Shown here: piece by piece, positions 34,765 through 42,782 of the stretch
How the letters are laid out: the number at the start of each line of letters is the position of its first letter
Numbering within the stretch: the stretch's first letter is position 1
IMG/VR virus record: IMGVR_UViG_3300025886_001957
Location: 1 to 64,000 of that record
Reading direction: 5' to 3' (one strand)
DNA length: 64,000 bases
Origin: a virus
The notes under the pieces: model-generated
What the model saw: only the letters and a program-made list of their open reading frames with translations
Told to the model about the DNA's origin: nothing
Databases searched by the model: none
Program-made: the position numbers and the translations under genes

Positions 34765-35281
34765 TTATTAAGTCCTCTAAGTTTATTGGAGCAAAATTTG
34801 TTTGCTCTACACATACGCATTTATAAGGACCTTCAGGAGAAGGGTTACTATGTATATGTCCGTGTACGTTTAAAATTGGATCCTTGCCAAATCTGTGTGT
34901 CTCAGCAAGTGTACTTGCATGTTGTGGTGTATGTGATAGTAGCAATCCTTTATCACTTATATCTTTCCAAAGCATCATGCTTTTAAAAAACGGAGCAAGA
35001 AATTTAGGATTGTCATGATTGCCCATAATTAAATGTTTCTTTCCTGGCAACTTAGCAAAGTTATTTTCTAACCATTCAACTTTATCAGGCCCAAACAACA
35101 CATCGCCTAAATGATAAACAGTGTCAGTAGATTTAATTACGTCATTCCAGTTATCAAACATAGCTTCGTTCATTTGATCTACATTATCAAATTCTCTCGG
35201 AGGCTTACCTGCATAATCCTTAAATGTAAGAATTGCTGCATGATTAAAATGTGTATCGCTTATAACCCATGTATTTTTCAT
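34757..35281 (-). CDS. Calcineurin-like metallophosphoesterase
   Basis: The protein has 174 residues with all five motifs of the family in order: DTHFNH (8-13), GDVLFG (about 58-63), GNHD (about 85-88), LSHTP (about 112) and HGHIHS (about 137). The two-metal phosphoesterase site is therefore complete. YfcE-like phosphodiesterase or 2',3'-cyclic phosphatase activity is plausible; the substrate is unknown. It is near the right end of an operon that continues into the DHOD-like and uvdE genes. Confidence 0.9.
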   Translation of the reverse strand: MKNTWVISDTHFNHAAILTFKDYAGKPPREFDNVDQMNEAMFDNWNDVIKSTDTVYHLGDVLFGPDKVEWLENNFAKLPGKKHLIMGNHDNPKFLAPFFKSMMLWKDISDKGLLLSHTPQHASTLAETHRFGKDPILNVHGHIHSNPSPEGPYKCVCVEQTNFAPINLEDLINE

Positions 35282-35335
35282 AGCTGTGCCTTTGTTATTG
35301 CCTATATAACTTTGTAACAGGTTATACTATATATG

Positions 35336-36145
35336 TCAACCCCAATTATTTTTAGGCCATTCGTCAACGCAATCATGTATATCAGGGTTGCCATGAAATA
35401 CTGCTATACTAGTTTCGTCTAGTATAACTGGAATACCCGGAGCTCTAAAATTTCTTTTTCCATTTATTAATGAAAGATCGTGTTTAGCTCTCATTTCCCA
35501 TTTGTAACTTTGTATCCATTCGTCCGGCCAAAAAATATGATTGTGTATTTCTTTAAACATAAAATCTTGATCGCCATGTAACCGCTTGGTCCAATGTGTT
35601 ATATCTCCAATAAATTTTTGATATATATCTTTTAATGATCCAATTTTTATTCTAAATACCGAACTGTTCATTCTATCATAACCAGCTCTTGCAAATCTAT
35701 TAAAGTCTCTGATAATAATAAAATCATTATCAGGTCTATAATAAAAAAGATTATCAATATTTCTAAAAACAATCAAGTCTAAATCTAGAAATAATAACGT
35801 ACCAGTAAACGGTAACTCGTCGCTTAAAAACCAAACTTTGAACCACCATCCTAGCACAGGAAGTTTTGGTAAATTGTATGTTTTAATATTTTTATCAAGT
35901 CCAGTATTGTCATCAGTAAAGCATACAAATTCATGCGGTATGGTTAAATTTCTACTAACCATACTGTGTAACTTATTAACATACTCTGCACTATACTTGT
36001 TACCCCATTTTAGACAACACACATATTTAATATCAGTTTGTGCAGTTGGTATGGTATCTACTTGTAATAACTTGGATTGTTTTTGTTTGCGCTTGCGTAA
36101 CTTTCTTTGCTCTTTTGTTTCACCAGGCAGATAAACCTTAGTCAT
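35336..36145 (-). CDS. Glycosyltransferase (DXD-type, GT-A-like)
   Basis: The protein has 269 residues from the ATG at 36145, chosen over an upstream in-frame ATG at 36199 because it gives a short coupled overlap with the queD stop. The N-terminus is basic (KEQRKLRKRKQKQSK). The catalytic part reads YVCCLKWGNKYSAEYVNKL, then LLFLDLDLIVFRNIDNL, where DLD is the metal-binding DxD motif, and HGDQDFM. It likely transfers a sugar to phage DNA or a virion or cell glycan; the acceptor is unknown. Confidence 0.82.
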   Translation of the reverse strand: MTKVYLPGETKEQRKLRKRKQKQSKLLQVDTIPTAQTDIKYVCCLKWGNKYSAEYVNKLHSMVSRNLTIPHEFVCFTDDNTGLDKNIKTYNLPKLPVLGWWFKVWFLSDELPFTGTLLFLDLDLIVFRNIDNLFYYRPDNDFIIIRDFNRFARAGYDRMNSSVFRIKIGSLKDIYQKFIGDITHWTKRLHGDQDFMFKEIHNHIFWPDEWIQSYKWEMRAKHDLSLINGKRNFRAPGIPVILDETSIAVFHGNPDIHDCVDEWPKNNWG

Positions 36146-36614
36146 TAAAAGACATTTTTTGTACTGTAAATGGTGTGTAGATAGCACTATTAGCACCATG
36201 TTCTGAACACTCGCAGCTTTCGCACCAGCAACGTCCGTTTGTTACTTCTCTAATAAGTTCGTTTGCAAATTTCCATGCATGGTATGCAAACATCTCTGCA
36301 CCAACACCATTTAATACTGTAATTTCAGCAAGTCCCATGTTCTCAAGTTCTGCAAACTTATATAAGTATGGATCATCTCTATCAATAACAGTTTTATGAT
36401 CAAACATATCTTCTAACCAGGCCTTGAGCGGTTTAAGGCCTCCAAAGTCTACTGCCCAGTTCTTATCATCAAGATCTGTGCATCCAAATATAAATTTAAA
36501 TCCTAAGCTATAGCCATGTAGTAAATGACAGTGTGAATGATCTGCATTAGGTTGTCGAAACACTGCTGATAATCCTATTTGTGATCCATATGTTTTAGTT
36601 GAATAGAACGCCAT
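36138..36614 (-). CDS. queD: QueD-like 6-pyruvoyl-tetrahydropterin/carboxytetrahydropterin synthase
   Basis: The protein has 158 residues. The zinc-binding His set is in DHSHCHLLHGYSL (about 25-37), and the family core continues with WAVDFGGLKPL, FDHKTVIDRDD and GVGAEMFAYHAW. QueD acts early in 7-deazaguanine (preQ0) synthesis, used for queuosine or for protective DNA base modification in many phages. FolE, QueC and QueE are not in this window and might lie elsewhere in the genome. It is the first gene after a perfect consensus promoter. Confidence 0.88.
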   Translation of the reverse strand: MAFYSTKTYGSQIGLSAVFRQPNADHSHCHLLHGYSLGFKFIFGCTDLDDKNWAVDFGGLKPLKAWLEDMFDHKTVIDRDDPYLYKFAELENMGLAEITVLNGVGAEMFAYHAWKFANELIREVTNGRCWCESCECSEHGANSAIYTPFTVQKMSFND

Positions 36615-36637
36615 ATTAATACTCCTGTGTTAACTAT

Positions 36638-36666
36638 ATTATATATGATTTTTAAGTAGTTGTCAA
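36638..36666 (-). promoter_or_regulatory. Perfect sigma70 consensus promoter before queD
   Basis: TTGACA (36666-36661), exactly 17 bases, and TATAAT (36643-36638) form a full 12/12 match to host sigma70 consensus, 24 bases before the queD ATG. It is probably an early promoter, serving queD and the glycosyltransferase. Confidence 0.85.
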
Positions 36667-36980
36667 TCAAACTTCGGAGGCTTGATCATATTTTTTTTAA
36701 GTTCGTCGAGTTCTAATTTAAGTTCTTCTAGTCCATTTGCTGCACTAGACATTTTACGAATTACTATTCTTACAGTATAAATTGTCCAGAACCACCAAGT
36801 AGTAGCAGTAATTGCAGTTAGTAGTAAACTAATGTAAAATAATATATCTAGTTCTACAAAGTCAATCCATAATAATAATATTGATATTATTATAAAACAT
36901 ACTGGAGCAAGTTTTGCATATAAATCCCAACGTGCTATTTGTTTTTCGATCTTTAAATTTAAATCAGCGTCGGTGTTCAA
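36663..36980 (-). CDS. Membrane protein with C-terminal coiled coil, 105 aa (TTG start)
   Basis: The protein has 105 residues from the TTG at 36980, eight bases after AAGGAAG. Two hydrophobic helices (about 25-45 PVCFIIISILLLWIDFVEL and 48-72) are followed by a charged helix (NGLEELKLELDELKKNM). The function is unknown; the topology resembles small phage superinfection-exclusion or holin-like proteins, but nothing is specific. Confidence 0.6.
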   Translation of the reverse strand: MNTDADLNLKIEKQIARWDLYAKLAPVCFIIISILLLWIDFVELDILFYISLLLTAITATTWWFWTIYTVRIVIRKMSSAANGLEELKLELDELKKNMIKPPKFD

Positions 36981-37044
36981 AATCAGTACTTCCTTAACTT
37001 TTGATAAAGGAGATGTGTGTTGAACTCCTATGTATTATATAATA

Positions 37045-37052
37045 TATTTATC
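37045..37052 (-). promoter_or_regulatory. Late-type promoter GATAAATA
   Basis: GATAAATA lies 64 bases before the TTG start at 36980, in a 109-base intergenic gap that is otherwise empty of genes. The long leader contains no evident structure. Confidence 0.4.
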
Positions 37053-37089
37053 ATTGCTACAAGTTGTTTTCTAATTAGTTATGAATATG

Positions 37090-37410
37090 TTATTGTACTA
37101 TATTTACATTATTAATTCTATCATATCTAAAACTGCGCCATCCTTTGGCATTTACATCCCATACGTTAATTACTGCATCAGATATTTCTCGAATCTTTTT
37201 TTGACTAAGAGGATCAGACTTTGTTGCCATTGGTTTTATATCTTCACGCAATGTACAAGTCATTATACGTTTGTCACCATTAAGTTTAGTAAAGTCAACT
37301 TCTAACACATTTTTTTCTAGTTGTAATTTTAGGTCTGTTTTAGTAGGAATACCTTTTAAGGTAGCTACCGTCTCATTCACGATGTTTGACGATTTTGTCT
37401 GCGAGTCCAT
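37090..37410 (-). CDS. SH3-like beta-barrel protein (DUF2693-type), 106 aa
   Basis: The protein has 106 residues. The pattern [20 protein letters not shown], then [20 protein letters not shown], is that of small SH3-fold phage proteins thought to bind DNA or RNA. Its start lies inside the clpP 3' end (38-base overlap), so the two are translationally linked. The function is unknown. Confidence 0.7.
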   Translation of the reverse strand: MDSQTKSSNIVNETVATLKGIPTKTDLKLQLEKNVLEVDFTKLNGDKRIMTCTLREDIKPMATKSDPLSQKKIREISDAVINVWDVNAKGWRSFRYDRINNVNIVQ

Positions 37411-37963
37411 AATCTACTGCCTCCTGTGCTGTCATAAATGTATCTCTATCCATATCTCTTTCAAGTTCTTCGTAGGTTTTTCCAACACTGTTATGATGTA
37501 CATATAAATTTGTAAGCATCTTTTTCATTGAAGTAATTTCTTTGTATTGTATTTCAATGTCGCTTTGCATTCCACGTGCGCCGCCGCTTGGTTGATGGAT
37601 CATTGTCCTGCTATGCGGTAATACACTACGATGACCTTTAGCACCCGATTGTGCTAAGAAGCTACCCATTGAACAAGCTTGTCCCATTACAATAGTATGT
37701 ACATCATTTTTTACAAATTGCATAGTATCATAAATTGCCATACCTGATGTAATAACACCTCCGGGACTATTAATCATTAGTGTAATTGGCTTTTTATTGT
37801 TTGATGATTCTAAAAATAATAATTGTGCTACAATTAAGTTAGCCATGCCATCTTCAACTTGACCATTTAACATAACAATACGATCTTTCATTAGACGACT
37901 ATAAATGTCGTATGATCGTTCGCCGCGTGATTCTTGTTCTACTACCATAGGTACTAATGGCAT
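37373..37963 (-). CDS. clpP: ATP-dependent Clp protease peptidase ClpP
   Basis: This 196-residue serine peptidase forms the tetradecameric degradation chamber. The catalytic triad is complete at canonical positions: Ser97 in GQACSMGSF, His near 121 in MIHQPSGG and Asp near 172 in [15 protein letters not shown] (residues 66-70) and the handle region are intact, and the length is that of the mature bacterial protein. Together with the phage ClpA (IGF loop) and ClpS it suggests a self-sufficient protease. It starts one base after the purS stop. Confidence 0.95.
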   Translation of the reverse strand: MPLVPMVVEQESRGERSYDIYSRLMKDRIVMLNGQVEDGMANLIVAQLLFLESSNNKKPITLMINSPGGVITSGMAIYDTMQFVKNDVHTIVMGQACSMGSFLAQSGAKGHRSVLPHSRTMIHQPSGGARGMQSDIEIQYKEITSMKKMLTNLYVHHNSVGKTYEELERDMDRDTFMTAQEAVDYGLADKIVKHRE

Positions 37964-37964
37964 T

Positions 37965-38201
37965 TTATTCTCCTATTTCTTCTAGTTCGTAATATTCCAT
38001 TACTTCATTTGTTTGAGATTTAGCTATAGCTTCGGCTTTCTTCCAATCAGCTTCTTCTAAGTTAAATTCAATTATTTTATCAATCCTAACGTCCTCAACT
38101 TCGGGCCATCCTAATGATTGAAGTGCATATGTTACAGTCTGTCCAGCATTGTCGAGTATTCCTCGACGAATACATATCATTACTTTATATCGTGTTACCA
38201 A
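37965..38201 (-). CDS. purS: PurS subunit of FGAM synthetase
   Basis: The protein has 78 residues. It follows the PurS pattern: [22 protein letters not shown], then [19 protein letters not shown], and a final MEYYELEEI strand. PurS joins PurQ and PurL in the fourth step of purine synthesis. A phage-borne PurS could boost purine supply with host PurL/PurQ, or act with phage copies elsewhere. It overlaps the phosphoribosyltransferase gene by seven bases. Confidence 0.82.
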   Translation of the reverse strand: MVTRYKVMICIRRGILDNAGQTVTYALQSLGWPEVEDVRIDKIIEFNLEEADWKKAEAIAKSQTNEVMEYYELEEIGE

Positions 38202-38659
38202 GTTACAGTTCTTTTTGCTGGCATTTGAAATAAAGCAGTAACACCATCGGTTGCTTGCGTTCTAGCAAAAATACACCAGCCAAACCAACCTTTGTCTTCA
38301 ATATCTTTCTTAATAATTTCAATTTCCGTAAACTCACGAAAGCTTGTTCCAGTAGTCCAAACATCGTCAACAATAAGAACAGGATCGTTATCGTGTCCTG
38401 AAACATAATGACTCAATGCATTTTGTAATTTTACACCGCCTCTGGGAATACCAACTACTTTAGAAAATTGTCGAGTTTCAATCTCAGAAATCATTTTAGC
38501 AAAACATTCCCATTCTGCATCTGAAATTGCGTCACACTCAATCTTCCACGTTAGGTCTAATCCAGCATGTGACTTAAAATTACACTGCTGAAATAAATCA
38601 ATTTTTGGTTCGTCGAGTACAGTTATATTTAATTTGTCATAATAAGATTCTAAACCCAT
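38195..38659 (-). CDS. Phosphoribosyltransferase (type I)
   Basis: The protein has 154 residues. The PRPP-binding signature VLIVDDVWTTGTSF (about 104-117) is exact, and GIPRGGVKLQNAL (about 83-95) is the upstream PPi loop. Purine or pyrimidine base salvage is expected; residues for the base cannot be read with confidence. Its overlap with purS links it to nucleotide metabolism. Confidence 0.87.
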   Translation of the reverse strand: MGLESYYDKLNITVLDEPKIDLFQQCNFKSHAGLDLTWKIECDAISDAEWECFAKMISEIETRQFSKVVGIPRGGVKLQNALSHYVSGHDNDPVLIVDDVWTTGTSFREFTEIEIIKKDIEDKGWFGWCIFARTQATDGVTALFQMPAKRTVTW

Positions 38660-38671
38660 GTATCTTTCCTT

Positions 38672-38899
38672 TCATCCACTTACATATGTTGTACCATCAT
38701 TAAATTTAGCATAAAAATTTTTTTGTTCGTGTATTCTGCCTAGTACTTCTTGTATCTCATGCATCTCTGCTCTAAGTTGTTCTGAAGTTTCTCCCTGAGC
38801 AATAGCTAATCCTCTTCTACCTGCTTTTGCTCTTAGAGCCTGTTCGATTATTTCAATATCTCTAATTGATAAATTAAAAGTTGTATTTGGTTTTACCAT
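38672..38899 (-). CDS. Small hypothetical protein, 75 aa
   Basis: The protein has 75 residues, helical: NLSIRDIEIIEQALRAKAG then EQLRAEMHEIQEVLGRIHEQ. It may be a small coiled-coil or regulatory protein. From memory, similar short proteins are seen in marine T4-like phages. The function is not known. Confidence 0.6.
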   Translation of the reverse strand: MVKPNTTFNLSIRDIEIIEQALRAKAGRRGLAIAQGETSEQLRAEMHEIQEVLGRIHEQKNFYAKFNDGTTYVSG

Positions 38900-38913
38900 T
38901 TTAAAAAACTCAT

Positions 38914-39084
38914 TTAGTGAACGCCTTCTGAATATATTACAGGTATAGCAAGAAAGAGCATGCCAAATATTAGTGCAATCATAAGAATGACAGGAAATTG
39001 AGATAGCAAAGGTTTATGAAAGTCAAAAAGTCTGATATACTCGTGTACTCTGTATGCTACAATTTTATTTTTAATCTTCTTCAT
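38914..39084 (-). CDS. Small membrane protein, 56 aa
   Basis: I chose the ATG at 39084 because GGGAGGAG lies just upstream; an in-frame ATG at 39105 would put that ribosome site inside the gene. The protein has a basic N-terminus (KKIKNKIVAYR) and one hydrophobic helix (FPVILMIALIFGMLFLAIPVIY). The role is unknown. Confidence 0.6.
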   Translation of the reverse strand: MKKIKNKIVAYRVHEYIRLFDFHKPLLSQFPVILMIALIFGMLFLAIPVIYSEGVH

Positions 39085-39275
39085 ATTGTATCTATCTCCT
39101 CCCATGTTCTAATAAAAAAACTACTACCTAGTTTATCAATCTCTGCTTGAGGATAACCCTCAGAAACTAACCAACTAATCATGTTGAAATCGTTTTCTAG
39201 TAAATAATATTCTTCATGCACAGGCTTAGGAAATCCATACTTCCAACCGCTTGGCGGATCAACCATCAGTGTCAT
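39081..39275 (-). CDS. Small hypothetical protein, 64 aa
   Basis: The protein has 64 residues. VDPPSGWKYGFPKPVHEEY, then MISWLVSEGYPQAEIDKLG, is distinctive and probably a conserved phage family, but I cannot name it. Four- and 17-base overlaps with both neighbours argue for coupled translation. Confidence 0.6.
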   Translation of the reverse strand: MTLMVDPPSGWKYGFPKPVHEEYYLLENDFNMISWLVSEGYPQAEIDKLGSSFFIRTWEEIDTI

Positions 39276-39441
39276 TGATTAGTACTCCTATACATGGTAC
39301 AACTATTGACATTTTACAGTATTTAGGATAATCATCATAGCTCATAACAATCATCATTGGTATGCCGATCATAATGAAAGCTATAATAGCTATAGCTTTT
39401 CCTAAATCTTTTGTTGTACAGTAATTATGTTCGTTGCTCAT
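39259..39441 (-). CDS. Small membrane protein, 60 aa
   Basis: The protein has 60 residues with one hydrophobic helix (GKAIAIIAFIMIGIPMMIVM), a conserved-looking YDDYPKYCKM segment and a second weaker hydrophobic stretch. It overlaps the next gene by 17 bases. No function is known. Confidence 0.55.
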   Translation of the reverse strand: MSNEHNYCTTKDLGKAIAIIAFIMIGIPMMIVMSYDDYPKYCKMSIVVPCIGVLINDTDG

Positions 39442-39451
39442 AAGTGTTCCT

Positions 39452-40627
39452 TTATATCACTTTTAGAATTATTGTGTCAGAATTAAATCTACCATTAAGT
39501 TTTGTATCTGTTGTTGGTATGTTTTCTATAAACTTTCTTAGTGCAACTTTACCTGCAGTCTTAAACTCTCGTAATTGATCAGCTGGTTTACGTAGTGTTT
39601 TTTGAATACTTTTCTTTTCATCAAAAAATTGTAATGTAGTTCCTTTAACCTGCAGTGTAGTATGTTCTTGTGCTATATATTTTCCTAACTTTCGAGTTTT
39701 AATATTAAACACCCACAACTCACTTGCTCCGATAATTCCTGCAGGATTTATACTAGCAACTTTATACTTCTCGTCAGCTTTAAGATACTTGAGCTTTTCA
39801 ACTAACTTGTCTGCACTTTTAGGCTTTGCTTTACGCGGCTTGCGTGTTGCTTTTGCACTTTCAATAATAAAGTCAAGTGCTGCGAGCAGTTCATTAATTG
39901 CAATGGTATAATTTTTAATGTCGCCTTTTTTAAGATGACTATATCCTTCTTTAAGTTGAAGCCATTGATCAGCAGTATGCTCATCCATCTTTTTTAGTTT
40001 ACCCGGAGTAGGATACTTTGCTAAGTCTTCAAAGTCAATTAGCTCGTCTTGATAAAACTTACGCATCTTACGTGCATGTGCTTGTGTTACTCCTTTTGTT
40101 AAAAAGTGTCCTTTAAAGTCAAACCCTTTAGGATCAAAGTTTTTTTTGTTTGTAACAAATCCATCAAGCCACGTGTCAATGTCTTCAACATAACTTTGTG
40201 CCTGTTCGTATATACGTTCTTGTATGCTTGGTTTGTGTAAAGTTTTTACAACAGCTTGTTCATCTTTTTTCTCTTTTTGAACGAGCTTTCCTTGTTCAAC
40301 TAGTGCGTTAATTCTTTTGGGCAATCCGTCGATATACGACTCGTGTACTAGTTCAACGTGATCATTCATTATCAGCCATGCAGCAGTTGCCCAACTACTG
40401 TTCATACCAATTTTGTAATCAGGTAATCGATTTATAGCAACTAGTGCTTCTTTGGGCCAATGCATCTTAATGTATTCTTTTACAGTATTTCCCCACTCAC
40501 GACTTTCAACTTCGTAGTGAACATACTGTTGGCAACGAATCCAATCTTGTTTAACTGGCATTGCTGCCATTCCAGTTGTTCGTCGTGATGCACGGACTGT
40601 TTTCTTTTTACGAGTTGCTTTGGCCAT
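39452..40627 (-). CDS. Conserved phage protein of unknown function, 391 aa
   Basis: The protein has 391 residues. It has a very basic N-terminus (TRKKKTVRASRRT), a helical middle (EQAQSYVEDIDTWLDGFV), a second basic linker (TRKPRKAKPKSADKLVEKLK) and a beta-rich C-terminus (SELWVFNIKTRKLGKYIA). The charge pattern fits a nucleic-acid-binding protein, possibly in DNA packaging or transcription. No catalytic motif is visible. It has its own strong promoter. Confidence 0.7.
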   Translation of the reverse strand: MAKATRKKKTVRASRRTTGMAAMPVKQDWIRCQQYVHYEVESREWGNTVKEYIKMHWPKEALVAINRLPDYKIGMNSSWATAAWLIMNDHVELVHESYIDGLPKRINALVEQGKLVQKEKKDEQAVVKTLHKPSIQERIYEQAQSYVEDIDTWLDGFVTNKKNFDPKGFDFKGHFLTKGVTQAHARKMRKFYQDELIDFEDLAKYPTPGKLKKMDEHTADQWLQLKEGYSHLKKGDIKNYTIAINELLAALDFIIESAKATRKPRKAKPKSADKLVEKLKYLKADEKYKVASINPAGIIGASELWVFNIKTRKLGKYIAQEHTTLQVKGTTLQFFDEKKSIQKTLRKPADQLREFKTAGKVALRKFIENIPTTDTKLNGRFNSDTIILKVI

Positions 40628-40660
40628 AATTTAGATCCTCTGTGTGTTTAACTTAATACT

Positions 40661-40689
40661 ACTATATAGTCATACATCTATTTTGTCAA
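40661..40689 (-). promoter_or_regulatory. Strong sigma70-type promoter
   Basis: TTGACA (40689-40684), 17 bases, TATAGT (40666-40661): an 11/12 match, 34 bases before the ATG at 40627. It overlaps the stop of the upstream small membrane gene. Confidence 0.75.
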
Positions 40690-40841
40690 CCATGTTCTTT
40701 GGATAACCTATACTTACAATAGTAATCCCATGCTTCCCACATACCGTATGCAAGCAATGGGCCAATGTACGGAACAAAAAATAGATTAAGAAGTACCCAT
40801 GCCCATATTACTATAATTACTGTATCATAAATTCTTATCAT
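40686..40841 (-). CDS. Small membrane protein downstream of the ligase, 51 aa
   Basis: This 51-residue frame starts with ATG at 40841, overlapping the ligase stop (TAATG). One long hydrophobic helix (TVIIVIWAWVLLNLFFVPYIG) precedes an aromatic tail (MWEAWDYYCKYR). Coupling supports it as real. No function is known. Confidence 0.6.
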   Translation of the reverse strand: MIRIYDTVIIVIWAWVLLNLFFVPYIGPLLAYGMWEAWDYYCKYRLSKEHG

Positions 40842-42154
40842 TAGATCTTCTCGCCTGGTTCGAATCCTCTAAATGTTTTAAATCGAGGAAATCGTAAACT
40901 ATAAGTTTCATCTTGATTTTGTGTTACAGCGTCGGCACGAACTTCAACCAACTGGCCAATAAGATCATTACGGCTAGACCAAAATACGGATCTGTTATCA
41001 TCCGTAAAGCCGCTGCCAACATTAACCCTAATGTCCTTCCCGTCATCCACGCCGCTGCACACAACAGCCCCGAGCTTGCCTTTATTTCGGCCTGTTCCTT
41101 CTTCAACTTCAATAACCTCCAGTGTTACTTCAATAAACGGTTTTGCTTTAAGCCAAGAATGTGTACGCTTACATTCATATGGTGCATCGATATCCTTAAT
41201 CATAACTCCTTCATAGCCGCCGTCTACGGCTGCTTTATTTAACTGTACAAAGCGTTCTTGACCTTCTGACGTGTCCAAGTCAACATCTTCCCAATCAAGT
41301 GCTTGTACGTGCGCTAGTTGTTCTGTATTGTCACGTACCCAATGCGATGTATAAAGACTGCGAGTTGATTGAGGCTTATCCCATGTACCTTCTTTGAATT
41401 TATCTAGTGGAATCATATCAAACAAGTGTAGCACAGCATCAGTAGATTGTTTACCGTCTTTGCGATGTAGTTGCTTCATAAGATCTTGGAAGTCTGCACT
41501 CATTACTTCTCCATCTAAAACTAAATCATACGGAGCAGGCTTAGATACTAGTACTGACTCAATTTCTGCAATAATGTGTCCAAAGTTATGGAATTGTTTT
41601 CCATTGCGGCTAAACATTTCTACTTTATTACCACGTATAATTGTAATAACACGCACACCGTCAAGTTTAATTTCAATTTGTTTTTTACCTGACATTTTCT
41701 TTTCGTGTTTGGCAGAATCGTGTGCTAACGAACAAGTAAATGTTGGAATTGTATATTGTGGAAACTGTTTAGCAACCTTGTTTACTGTCTTTTCACTTGT
41801 TCCACAACGTAAGTCTTTGATTAAGATTCGTCGATAAAACATATTCCATTGCTCAACAGTAGCAATGTTCATTGTTAATTCAATAGCATCTCGTGCAGCA
41901 TGGCCTGTAAGTTCTCTTGCAATAAGTTTATTAGCTAGTTCTGCAAATACAGGCCATGCAAGACCTTGTCCGTCGACTGTTGCTTCAGGAACCTGTTTAA
42001 CGCCATACGTTACAAGCGGATCAAGTGCCATTTGTACACCTTCAAAAAACTCATCTAGCCCTTGGGTCATTGCATCTTCAATAATAGCTTCCTTAGCAAG
42101 ACGTGAATTATCTGCTTCAAGCCTACGGATAATTTCGTGCGGTTGTGTTCTCAT
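40841..42154 (-). CDS. 30: ATP-dependent DNA ligase (T4 gp30-like)
   Basis: The protein has 437 residues. The adenylation motif I is IEIKLDGVRV with Lys near 163. Further nucleotidyltransferase motifs are YDLVLDGEVM near 213 (motif III), EGVMIKD near 319 (motif IV) and SWLKAKPF near 338 (motif V). A C-terminal OB-fold region follows. It seals nicks during replication and repair. It is a bit shorter than T4 ligase (487). It ends in a TAATG overlap with the next small gene. Confidence 0.93.
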   Translation of the reverse strand: MRTQPHEIIRRLEADNSRLAKEAIIEDAMTQGLDEFFEGVQMALDPLVTYGVKQVPEATVDGQGLAWPVFAELANKLIARELTGHAARDAIELTMNIATVEQWNMFYRRILIKDLRCGTSEKTVNKVAKQFPQYTIPTFTCSLAHDSAKHEKKMSGKKQIEIKLDGVRVITIIRGNKVEMFSRNGKQFHNFGHIIAEIESVLVSKPAPYDLVLDGEVMSADFQDLMKQLHRKDGKQSTDAVLHLFDMIPLDKFKEGTWDKPQSTRSLYTSHWVRDNTEQLAHVQALDWEDVDLDTSEGQERFVQLNKAAVDGGYEGVMIKDIDAPYECKRTHSWLKAKPFIEVTLEVIEVEEGTGRNKGKLGAVVCSGVDDGKDIRVNVGSGFTDDNRSVFWSSRNDLIGQLVEVRADAVTQNQDETYSLRFPRFKTFRGFEPGEKI

Positions 42155-42163
42155 AACATTTCC

Positions 42164-42358
42164 TTAATTAAAGATTTCAAAACCTTCGTCAATTAGATCT
42201 CGATATTTTTGTTCTGCTTCGGCGTCTTCGTCAAACTCCATCGAAAATTGCCATTCAATATCTTCCCAAAAATCAAAAAGAGTTTTAGGATCTTTTTTTG
42301 ATCCAGTAATAGAAACACTACATAACCCTTTTTGTAGTATAATCATCTTTTTATTCAT
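42164..42358 (-). CDS. Small hypothetical acidic protein, 64 aa
   Basis: The protein has 64 residues. IILQKGLCSVSITGSKKDPKTL is followed by an acidic helix (EFDEDAEAEQKYRDLIDEG). It is the last gene before the tRNA cluster, and nothing more can be said about its role. Confidence 0.55.
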   Translation of the reverse strand: MNKKMIILQKGLCSVSITGSKKDPKTLFDFWEDIEWQFSMEFDEDAEAEQKYRDLIDEGFEIFN

Positions 42359-42428
42359 ATCAATATCTTCTTTGTTGTTTGCGTTATATGTAACTTACTA
42401 CATAATAATATAGAAGTCAAGAAGTTTT

Positions 42429-42512
42429 TGGTGGGCGATCCAGGAATCGAACCTGGCGTGCGTCTCCGCGGAGGATTTACAATCCCCTGTCACACCTTGT
42501 AACATATCGCCC
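42429..42512 (-). tRNA. tRNA-Tyr (GTA), CCA encoded
   Basis: Acceptor stem GGGCGAT pairs with ATCGCCC. The anticodon arm GGGGA-TTGTAAA-TCCTC gives anticodon GTA. A 14-base extra arm suits tRNA-Tyr. The T arm is CCAGG-TTCGATT-CCTGG. The 3' end reads A then CCA in the DNA. Confidence 0.92.
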
Positions 42513-42632
42513 ATATTTGGCAACCCGTTAGCCGCATGTCTTTTGGACGGACACATCTGACCCCTACGCTATGTAGGATTTGTTTCACATAGTAGAATGC
42601 CACGGGTCCACAGCATTGCTCTACTTTGTATT
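42513..42632 (-). other. Structured spacer between two tRNAs, possible stable RNA
   Basis: This 120-base stretch has no T-loop consensus, so it is not a normal tRNA. On the minus strand AGTAGA pairs with TCTACT and an inner ATGC with GCAT around about 12 bases. CCTAC pairs with GTAGG, and another short stem pairs ATGTC with GACAT. It would be processed out with the flanking tRNAs. T4 encodes stable RNAs C and D in its tRNA cluster, so this could be an analogue. Confidence 0.35.
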
Positions 42633-42706
42633 TGGCATCGGTGCAGGGAGTCGAACCCCGGCTTTCAGTTTTGGAGACTGACGTGCTACCGTAACACTTC
42701 ACCGAC
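42633..42706 (-). tRNA. tRNA-Trp (CCA anticodon), CCA encoded
   Basis: Acceptor GTCGGTG pairs with CACCGAT (with one G-U). The anticodon arm TCAGT-CTCCAAA-ACTGA gives anticodon CCA for UGG. The T arm is CGGGG-TTCGACT-CCCTG. Discriminator G is followed by an encoded CCA. Confidence 0.92.
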
Positions 42707-42782
42707 ATAACTTTTTTATGAATACACTCCCAGTTTATCAGATCTGTTGCTTAGTGCTATACACATAGCAGAGTGTACTCAT

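Noticed and set aside
35334-35339. TTGACA upstream of the phosphoesterase
   Set aside because: No acceptable -10 lies at 16-18 bases, and the motif is made by the stop region of the glycosyltransferase gene.
42490-42708. 72-codon minus-strand frame across the tRNA pair
   Set aside because: It reads through tRNA-Trp and into tRNA-Tyr, so it is not a protein gene.
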